Position numbers and translations under genes: made by a program. The notes below the pieces were generated by a model. That model had not been told where the DNA came from, searched no databases, and saw only the letters and a program-made list of their open reading frames with translations. 64,000 bases of DNA. It comes from Aquanectria penicillioides. Taxonomy: Eukaryota; Ascomycota; Sordariomycetes; Hypocreales; Nectriaceae. The DNA lies in contig PYIU01000001.1 in the NCBI GenBank assembly GCA_003415625.1, forward strand, positions 3,038,746-3,102,745. Direction: 5' to 3'. Below, piece after piece: positions 56,468-64,000 of the stretch (the first letter of the stretch is position 1; every line of letters starts with the position of its first letter).

Positions 56468-57012
56468 CTAGGTAAACACCATCTTCCGCCAGTTTGTGCT
56501 CCTGCAACCCTCAAAATCTAATAGTAGCGCTTTAGTATACCCCGAAATCAGCACAAAGCTAGGGGATACGCCTGAACCAAAGCAGCTCTCAGCTTCGTGC
56601 TTAGTGTTCCTAGCTCCTGTAACATGCACTGCAGTGGGTCTGTGTTTTTCTGGTGTCCTCCAATAATACCGCGCCATGCCGTGAGGTGAATATGCACTTC
56701 GTTCCATATTGGTGTCGCTATCCTCTTCAACTGCTAACTGACCCGCGTCATTGAAACCCAATTTGAATCTGTACAGGCCATGGGGTACAGAGGGGAAAGG
56801 CTCATATGCAACACGAAACGTGTTTAGATCAATCCGGATCAAGTGGTTGCCGTCTTCACCAAAGTGCATCTTTGTGCGATGATCAAATAATCCAGCATTT
56901 TCAGCATCTAACCCTTTAGTAAAGGCGACTTTCCGTTTTTCGATATTGAGCGCAGTAAACATCCACAGTCAACTGTTAATTTGTGCCAGTGACACAACGT
57001 AACGGCTATCGT
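56468..57012 (-). CDS. Uncharacterised protein, probable 3' exon of a larger gene
   Basis: An open frame of 164 codons from ATG 56962 with balanced, protein-like composition (RTKMHFGEDGNHLIRID, AYEPFPSVPHGLYRFKLGFND). Similar coding-like sequence continues upstream in frame (RYVVSLAQINS) to a splice acceptor (TTTACAG at about 57013), interrupted by a TGA three codons before the ATG. I do not recognise the family. It may be the last exon of a damaged gene. Confidence 0.4.
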
Positions 57013-57223
57013 CTGTAAACCAAAATCAAGCATCGAAATGTTGCCCACATCCATATGTAGTGTGTTGGGCCAGAAAAGCCCTCAGAAGGAAACACACACA
57101 ACCAGCCGAACTGATAGCTAGACGGCTAGGGCATCTGCGAACTGCCCTAGGGTGTGATAAAGCAACTGATCAAATACAGTGTAAAATTTCTAGCTAGCCT
57201 AGCCTAAAGGTAAGCATAAAAAA

Positions 57224-57651
57224 TGTAGAAAGCTACAAGGCATAGAGCTTTGAATGAGCGACCAAGCAAAAACGACTTCAATTACCGTAAAAACTCAGCA
57301 AATTTGACCACCTTTGTTTCTTCAAGAAAGTGCAGAAAAAGTACACACAACCAATTATGTGACGGAGAACTTTTTTTTATTGTAAGAAATGGAGATCCCG
57401 TCGACGCTAAGGTGGTCGAATTTGCTGAGTTTTTACGGTACTTTATACGAGCGAACTGATCAATTGGTGATAAAGAGCAAGAACTAAAACAATAGACTAT
57501 GGGAAACTATCGTACATCTTTTGAACTAGCTAATCCTTCGCTTAGCATTTCCATGAACAGCATAATGTTTGCTGCTTGCTAGATCTCGCCTATTGGTTTC
57601 AATAAGCGCAATGTTTGCAGTTTGCGTCACGCAAAATCATATGGTTCAACA
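57224..57651 (-). repeat. Copia-1 solo LTR, copy G, with a MITE inside
   Basis: Minus-strand LTR TGTAGAAAGCTAC to ATGGTTCAACA, split at 57285-57438 by a TA-flanked MITE. No 5-bp duplication is preserved at the outer ends. Confidence 0.88.
57285..57438. mobile_element. 154-bp MITE, TIR CCGTAAAAACTCAGCAAATT
   Basis: Ends CCGTAAAAACTCAGCAAATT and AATTTGCTGAGTTTTTACGG are inverted over about 30 bases with one mismatch (to GACCACCTT). TA occurs on both sides (57283-57284 and 57439-57440). Other copies of the host LTR give the empty site. No coding. Confidence 0.92.
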
Positions 57652-58034
57652 ATGGGATGTCCAGCAAGGTACACCGTCGGGTTTATGTTGAAGGAGGGAT
57701 TAGGCACGTTAGGTCTGAGCAATACAAGATAACAAGAAATAAAGGTGTTACGTCTGGTAATGGGTCAATCGGTCGTGAGATCAATCGAAGGTAACTAAGT
57801 TATAATTGAAAGCTGAGTTGTGTCTAATGACAGCAACTCATTCTAATCCTTTTATGCTGCCTGTATCTTCTTAGCTTAGGCCTTAAAGCGTCCAGTGCCC
57901 TCATGCCAAGACCTGTCGCTCCCTCGCTCCTTGTCTAATTGGCTAGTCTTTATCGTTCTATTGCTTGTCTAATTGGCCAAGGCGAGGTTGCTTAAAAGTG
58001 GGCCAGTCCGAACTTTTGCCGGGACGGCGCCACG
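57652..58034. other. Intergenic, nothing recognised
   Basis: AGCTTAGGCCTTA...CGTCCAGTG near 57875 also occurs near 10505, a short unassigned repeat. Confidence 0.4.
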
Positions 58035-58245
58035 TGTGAAGGACAGGGATGAACCCGATCACGTGAGGTGGTAGCACAGTGCCACCACCACACAACACTG
58101 TATGATAAACACTGTACAACCATAGGATCGCGAGGGAAGCCTCTAGGGCTTCCTCGCTAGTTACCCACAAGCAACTATCTCCATTTAATTCCCTTGACCA
58201 CGGCTATGCCTCCCTTTTTGCCCCTTTGGGTAGCCTATTTCCACT
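58035..58245 (+). repeat. Copia-3 5' LTR
   Basis: 211 bp, TGTGAAGGACAGGG to TTTCCACT. It contains a strong hairpin, GCGAGGGAAGCC...GGCTTCCTCGC (58130-58157), in the likely R region. Confidence 0.9.
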
Positions 58246-58262
58246 GGTTATGAGCCCGGGCC
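58246..58262 (+). promoter_or_regulatory. Primer-binding site, half-tRNA initiator Met
   Basis: GGTTATGAGCCCGGG abuts the LTR. Its complement contains GGGCTCATAAC, the anticodon arm of initiator tRNA-Met, as in Drosophila copia and yeast Ty5. Confidence 0.75.
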
Positions 58263-58419
58263 TTGCCCAGACGTATCCTCTGTTTTTAGCCCTAGTTGGC
58301 ATTTGTTTTCATCGCGTCTTCGAAGCGCGATTCCTTCGGATTTCACCTTCGTGATCCAGACCTTCGTCACATCGTGAGCCGGCTTCGAAGCCCTCACATC
58401 CCTCTCCTTGCCCCTCCTC

Positions 58420-58590
58420 GGCACTGGCTTTGCCCTACGAGCAGCCTAGGCTCCTACAGCCTCACCCATCGCGTTCTTTCGAACCCCTCTACCACTGGCT
58501 TTGCCCTACGAGCAGCCTAGGCTCCTACAGCCTTGTCTTTGTGTTCCTTCGAACCCCTTTAGCTATGGTTTTGCCCTATGAGCAGCCGTT
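58420..58590 (+). repeat. 71-bp tandem repeat in the Copia-3 leader
   Basis: CACTGGCTTTGCCCTACGAG starts at 58422 and 58493, with a third, diverged copy at about 58563. About 2.4 units. It lies in the untranslated leader before gag. Confidence 0.85.
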
Positions 58591-58727
58591 AACGTCATTA
58601 TCGCCCTCGCTCTAGATCATTTGAGCACTCGCCAGCATTACAGTGAGGTGGCATTCTTCCTACACAAATCGAACCTTTGTCATAAGAACTTCAAGACCGT
58701 GTTTTCACGCCTAAGCCGCTACCGATA

Positions 58728-59740
58728 ATGGCTTTATCCTTATCCTCACCCCCTCCTAACGGTGCTCTGGACGATGTTCCGGTTGAGTATAGACATATGT
58801 ACACGCTAGAGACCTATTGCGTTATGATATCCTATTGCCTGAAAATGGGTATTGATGAGAAGCAATACCGTGAGGCTATTCACTTGACTCATTTCTCGCC
58901 TATTCTCCCCGATTCTAGCCACCTTAAGGATGTAGAGGGATGGCCTGCTTGGAGCTTGTCGATTATAACTGCCCTTGCCGCTGTGGGCCACGATACGACT
59001 ATTGCGCTTTTGCCTCTTGGTGAAGGCAAGCTCTTTAATCAAATTCAAGGAACAGTTAAAGGAGAAGCCAGAATGATCATTGAAGGCTTCACCTCTGGAT
59101 CTCAAGCCTTCCTTGCCCTTCGAGCACAATATCACAACCGCAACTCCCTCCAGGAAGATCGTATTCACTCTTAGCTTTAGTCTCTGAAGTGCAAGAACGT
59201 TTATGACGGCTCTTATTACATCATGAAGTTCACCTAGCTTCTTGTGCAGTTGAAGACTGCTGGCGGCAGCCTGGATGATGGTCAGATCCGGCGCCTCTTT
59301 TATGACTCTCTCTGCCCTACGTTTTCCAACTGGGTCAATACATATCGTGAGTATCAGCGTCTTTCGGGCAAGGCTCCTGACTATCTTGCCGTCAAGGATG
59401 CCTTCCAAAACTACTGCAATAATGCCGTCTCCTTAGATCGACGTTTTAATGATGGACGACTCAACTCTCGTTCTACCTTTAATAGCAATAGGAACAACCG
59501 TTCCTCTTAACATCAGTCGTCTAAACCTCGAGATGGTAATGATATTAAGCCTGACTCTGGCAAATCTTCCCCCAAAAACTTAATTAACCCTTAAGGCAGC
59601 CGCCTTACGGCTGACCAGCTTGCTGAGAAGCTGAAGCAAAACCCTAACTTCAATAAAAAGTGTTACAGCTGTGGGAAATGGAGTCATATTCGCCCTGACT
59701 GCTATACCGTTCATCCAGAGAAGCGCCCATTATGACCCTA
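58728..59740 (+). pseudogene. Copia-3 gag pseudogene
   Basis: ATG 58728 (MALSLSSPPPNG) opens a capsid-type frame to 59174, where TCT-TAG-CTT-TAG shows two Gln-to-stop changes. Gag continues as VKDAFQNYCNNAV to about 59510 and ends with the knuckle CYSCGKWSHIRPDC (C-x2-C-x4-H-x4-C) near 59660. Confidence 0.78.
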
Positions 59741-59989
59741 AGGTAACAATAACCCTTGCGGCGCCATTAATCATTAGGTCTCTAGCCCCGCCTCCAACGC
59801 CCTTCCTAAAGCTTAAGGTGTTGCCCCTTATTACACCTCCTTCTTGCCAAATCAGTCTTCTATGGCCGCTTCTAGTGAGGCTTCTTTAATCTCTATTTAG
59901 GCTGCTAAATATGCCCTTAGTATAGCTAATTTTCGCAAGTCTTAGAAATAGGGGGAGTCAGCCTCTTCATCTTAGGATGTAACTGCAGA

Positions 59990-62900
59990 CGAGTTCTTGC
60001 CGGTAATCTCTGTTACTGGCTCTGTGACTGCAGGCGGCGACCCTACCGCAGCAGCCGATTCGGCGATTCCTGATAATGTTGCCTCTTTATCTATCCTTTT
60101 TAACCCTTATATCTTAAAATCCCTGATGACTTAAAGCGTTCATTACGTTGATTATAACCGCAGCAGGGACCGTTGGCTTTAGGATACCGGCTCTAACTGT
60201 TACGTCGCCAACCACCTTAAATGGTTTAAGGAGAATGAAATATTCCCTTTTGTCAAGTAAGGTGTTATTATGACCGGCGGCGGCCCCGTCAAGCCCACTT
60301 ATATCGGCACGGTTATCCTCTCCTTTATGCTACCAGAATGTAAGACCTCCGTGGTCCTTATAGAGGTCCTGTTTGTGGCCACCTTTCCCCTAAATATTTT
60401 CTTAGGCCTTAAGACTTATCTCAAGGGCGGCTTCCTCTTTAAGAACCGCATCTTCAACTCTTACGGCAACCTTATGGCCGTTATCTCCCCTTATAGCACT
60501 GGATTTCACCTCTTAGTTAAGGGATCACCGACTTTATCATCTGGAACTGCAATTATGGCCACTGAAGCCCAGATCTCTGACGGCGAGCTGTGGCATTGCC
60601 GCTTGGCTCATACAGGTCATGACAACGTTATCCGAACAGTCAGGGAGACTGTAGGCGGCCCCAAGGACCTTCGCCCGCCCAAGGAAAAGGTGTGCCGCTG
60701 TTGTGACTGCGCCAACGCAACGCGATGGACTCCAAAGATCCGTCATGAGCGTGTTCCCCTCCCTTTCCAACGTCTTCACGTTGATCTTTGTATCATTTCA
60801 CACACTGCCAAGTCCGGGGCCACCTGTTTCGCCCTTGTGACTGACGACAAGTCCCGTTATCGATGGATCGAGACCCTCCACGGCAAGGCCGGCGCTGATC
60901 CTGCCCTCTGCCGTCTCTTCGAATACCTTCACCGAACCATAGGCACCTATCCAGCTGAGGTTCGTTTTGATAACGGCTGGGAATTCAACGGTCCTCAGTT
61001 CCTCGCCCTACTCGATAAAGGCCTCGTCCGCATCTCTCGTACGCCTGGCTTCCATTATGAATAAGCCGGCTTTCATGAACGTTCTAATTGTGTGGTTTTG
61101 GACCATATGAGAACCGCCTTTACCGACTCTGTGATGCTCCCGCTTGAATGCTGGGATTATATAGCTGAAGCTATCACGATGATCGTTAACTACATTACTA
61201 TTGAGTTCAGTGATGGCAACGCCCCTGTTTGGAAGTCCCCCCACTAAGCCTTTTGGGACCGATTTAAGCCCGATGAGGACAATAAGCCGGATATCTCTCA
61301 CCTGTGTGTGCTCGGCTCTTGTGCCACCGTCACTATCGAGGCAGAATCCACGAATAAGAACGTTAAGAAAGGACTTAAGCTTAACCCTTGTGGTTGGGAA
61401 GGAATCCTGGTTGGCTTTTAAGGCCGTAACCTTTATAAGGTCTGGAACCCAGTCACGAAGCGTGTTGTTGTTACTTCCCACCTCATCATCTACGAGGAAC
61501 GCTCGCCCTACGACGAGATAATCCGTACCTGACCTTAAGGAGCCTTTTAATGAGACCAGCGGGTCAAGGTTATCGATAAGTTCATCAATAAGATCATGAC
61601 CATATTATTCTGGCTCCTTTTTATGCCTCCCCGCTTAGTACATAAGGCCATGACCTTTAGCGATGCTGAAGAATGGCGTGAGGCTATTTATAGAGAGATC
61701 AACCAGCTTGTTGAGCTCGGCACCTTTACCTTTATTGACCCTTACGATACTATCCCAGGCATCACTCTGCTTACTGCCACCTGGGCTTTTAAATACAAGT
61801 GTGATGAGCATGGCGATGTGAAATGCTGTAAGGCCTGCATCTGCGCCCGAGGCTTCCAATAAGTTGAAGGCGTTGACTTCTTTGAGACTAGTGCTTCAAC
61901 CGTTATCTCCGCTACCTGGCGTATCCTTATTGCTCTGGCCGTCTAGCTTGGCTATATATCTCGTTAGATTGACATCGTTGCCGCCTTCCTTTACGGCATG
62001 CTTAAGGAAATCCTTTACATGAAGCAATTCCCTATGCTTTCTGACTTCATGACAGATCCCTGTTTCTAACACCTTGCTGTCAAGCTAGGCTGGACCACTG
62101 ACAAGATCATCCAGTTGAACCAGCCCCTTTATGGCCTCAAGCAGTCCGCCAACGCCTAGGAGAACCGCCTCTCTAACGAACTCACCTCCCTAGGCTTCAA
62201 AAGGCTTGTTAACAACCGTTCTATCTATTTCAACCCTTCTAATAGCGCCATTATTGCAGCCCACATCGATGACCTGCTTCTTTTCTCCCCGCCTGAGACC
62301 GATATCTCCAAAATCATCACTGGCCTCGGCATCAAGCTCCCAGTCTCCAACTGCGGCTTTCCCTCTCATTTCCTTAACGTTGCCATCGTGGAGCTGGAAG
62401 ATGGCATTGGCCTCTCTCAGTAGAGCTTTATAGAGGACATCATCCGTGACCTTAACCTTGGCAGTGCCTTTGGAGCCGCTATGCCTATAGTTTCGAGTCA
62501 TAAGGAGCTTGAGATGCTTCCTCCCTCAACTCTCCCTAATCCCTCTGTTCAGACCCCCTATTGTATGCTAGTTGGAAAGCTAAACTACCTCATTACACAG
62601 ACCCGACCCGATATTGCCTTTGCCATAGGCTTCTGGGCACGATCCCTATCCTGGCCGACCGACGAGCAACTCAAGTCTGCCACTCGAGTGTTGCGTTACC
62701 TCAAGGACCGCTCCGACCTGGGCATAGCATACCGATATCAGACTGAAATTACACATCGGAATCCCTTTAACCTCTTCGCCTACTGTGACGCTGACTTCGC
62801 CGGCGACTTGACTAGCGCTAAGTCGACTGGTGGCCAAGTTATCTTTATGTGCGGGAACCCAGTTTCCTGGCACAGCGGCCTACACAAGCGTGTATGCAAG

Positions 62901-63260
62901 TCCACCCAAGAAGCCGAATATTACAGCATCTTTAAGTGTGTGGAGGAAGTCCTTTGGATTCGTAACCTCCTTGGAGAGCTCGGGCATGTTATAAATACCC
63001 CTATCACCATTTACAATGATAATGAAGCCGCTATTAAGCTTGCTGACGATGGAGTCTATTGCCCTCGCACCAAATACATTGCTGTTGACTATCACCACTT
63101 TCGCAGCGAGGTTAAAGCAGGTACTGTTGAAATCTGCTATATTAACACTAAGGAGATGGCCGCCGATGGCCTCACGAAGCCTCTTGCTAAAGAAGGCCAC
63201 AACCGCTTCCTCGAGCTCCTTAAAATGGAGCGTATTCCGCTCCCTTATGCCTACAAGTGA
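59990..63260 (+). pseudogene. Copia-3 pol pseudogene
   Basis: Recognisable in order: protease (DTGSNCYV after a TAG in place of Trp), the pre-integrase WHCRLAHTGHDN, CRCCDCANAT, integrase (ALVTDDKSRYRWIETL, VRFDNGWEFNG), a linker, RT (WAFKYKCDEHGDVK, AAHIDDLLLFS with IDD in place of VDD) and RNase H (YCDADFAGDLTSAKS, VDYHHFRSEVKAG, ADGLTKPLA) ending at 63260. Many in-frame TAG/TAA codons and some shifts make it non-coding in practice, though all domains can be traced. Confidence 0.85.
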
Positions 63261-63565
63261 GGCATCACCACCCGGCTCCTGCAGCCCTAACGGCTCTTCC
63301 TAGCCCTCACAACCCGGTCCGGCCAGAGGAGCCCAAACCCGATATAAAAATCTCGAGATGTTGAAATTGTTATTTTCCTATTTCGGCTTAACGCCATCCA
63401 GACAGGCAGAGCAAGGCCTCTTTCAATTCCTGCTCCTAACTGTTTTCCGCCCTCAACCCTCCTTGCCCTTAGGCACCTTTTGGACGCTTTTTACGGCGGT
63501 TTTCGCCCACAAAGACGTCTGCCCGTTGCAGCTGTTGGAGGAAGGGGTTATCGTGCGAGGGGGAG

Positions 63566-63776
63566 TGTGAAGGACAGGGACGAACCCGATCACGTGAGGT
63601 GGCGGCACAGTGCCACCACCGCACAACACTGTAGAATAAACACTGTACAACCATAGGATCGCGAAGGAAGCCTCTAGGGCTTCCTCGCCAGTTACCCACA
63701 AGCAACTATCTTCATTTAATTCCCTTTACCACGGCTATGCCTCCCTTTTTGCCCCTTTGGGTAGCCCATTTCCACT
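63566..63776 (+). repeat. Copia-3 3' LTR
   Basis: 211 bp, a near copy of 58035-58245 with a few substitutions, preceded by the polypurine GAGGGGGAG. Confidence 0.9.
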
Positions 63777-63804
63777 CCACGGCTACAGGGTAACTTGGAC
63801 TAGG

Positions 63805-64000
63805 TGTTGGACCACATGATTTTTGAGCGACGCAAACCGCAAACATTGCGCTTATTGAAACCAATAGGCGAGATCTAGCAAGCAGCAAACATGATGCTGC
63901 TCATGGAAATGCTAAGCGAAGGATTGAATGGTTCAAAAGATGTACGATAGTTTCCCATAGTCTATTGTTTTAGTTCTTGCTCTTCATCACAGAATTGATC
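63805..64000 (+). repeat. Copia-1 LTR, copy H, cut by window end
   Basis: TGTTGGACCACATGA onward, closest to copy B (shared TTTTTGAGCGACG). It runs off the window, so whether an interior follows is unknown. Confidence 0.85.

Larger units (their letters stand above)
58035..63776 (+). mobile_element. Copia-3, full-length Ty1/copia element with stops
   Basis: Two 211-bp LTRs (58035-58245 and 63566-63776) start TGTGAAGGACAGGG and end TTTCCACT, flanked by CCACG (58030-58034 and 63777-63781). The primer site GGTTATGAGCCCGGG follows the 5' LTR, and GAGGGGGAG precedes the 3' LTR. Between them are a leader with tandem repeats, gag, protease, integrase, RT and RNase H. The LTRs differ at several sites, and coding has many CAG-to-TAG and TGG-to-TAG stops, so it is old and inactive. 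Confidence 0.92.

Overview
The window is nuclear DNA from a filamentous ascomycete. The evidence is short GT-AG introns (47-84 nt), Zn2Cys6 regulators, RTA1, P450, Cas1-type acyltransferase and DUF7053-type genes, and heavy LTR-retrotransposon, pogo-like and MITE content with RIP-like stop codons. It is a gene-poor, transposon-rich accessory region. No rRNA, tRNA, CRISPR or phage feature was recognised, and species cannot be named from the sequence.

Layout. 0-7.5 kb: an SDR relic, short LTR relics and a palindromic LTR pair, a WW plus double-ZZ protein gene (2215-3502), a fold-back/MITE/solo-LTR pile-up (4163-4797), and an acyltransferase-3 gene (6217-7526). 7.9-19 kb: a pogo-like transposase split by a gypsy solo LTR, a miniature-LTR copy, a Zn2Cys6 regulator (10789-12366), an RTA1-family gene (12604-13629), a TA-flanked pogo/Tigger-like element (14248-16260), and an old Copia relic. 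19.2-26.8 kb: a decayed Ty3/gypsy chromovirus. 27-35 kb: an NmrA-like gene divergent from a damaged Zn2Cys6 regulator, a DUF7053-like gene with one stop codon, a miniature LTR retrotransposon (TRIM), and a secreted/membrane metallophosphoesterase. 36-43.5 kb: a nest in which a solo LTR and a nearly intact Copia element (Copia-2) sit inside one older solo LTR, with more solo LTRs around it. 44.4-49.6 kb: an intact P450 next to an intact Cas1-like O-acyltransferase gene. 50-57 kb: an SDR pseudogene, a 322-bp MITE, an intact SDR gene, and an unrecognised damaged gene. 57.2-64 kb: a solo LTR carrying a MITE, then a complete but stop-riddled Copia element (Copia-3).

The host genes do not form a recognisable biosynthetic cluster because no PKS, NRPS or terpene backbone is present. 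They look like independent accessory functions: lipid and drug transport, redox, acyl transfer, transcription.

The most unusual signals are: (i) a GC-rich CGGCGA motif repeated at exact 11-bp spacing at many places through Copia-2, in coding and non-coding parts; (ii) a TRIM with ~85-bp LTRs and a primer site matching the initiator-tRNA anticodon arm, scattered as solo and head-to-head copies; (iii) very short TSD-flanked LTR relics (35-81 bp); and (iv) a run of reading-frame breaks that each look like one missing base in a homopolymer, which may be assembly error rather than gene death.
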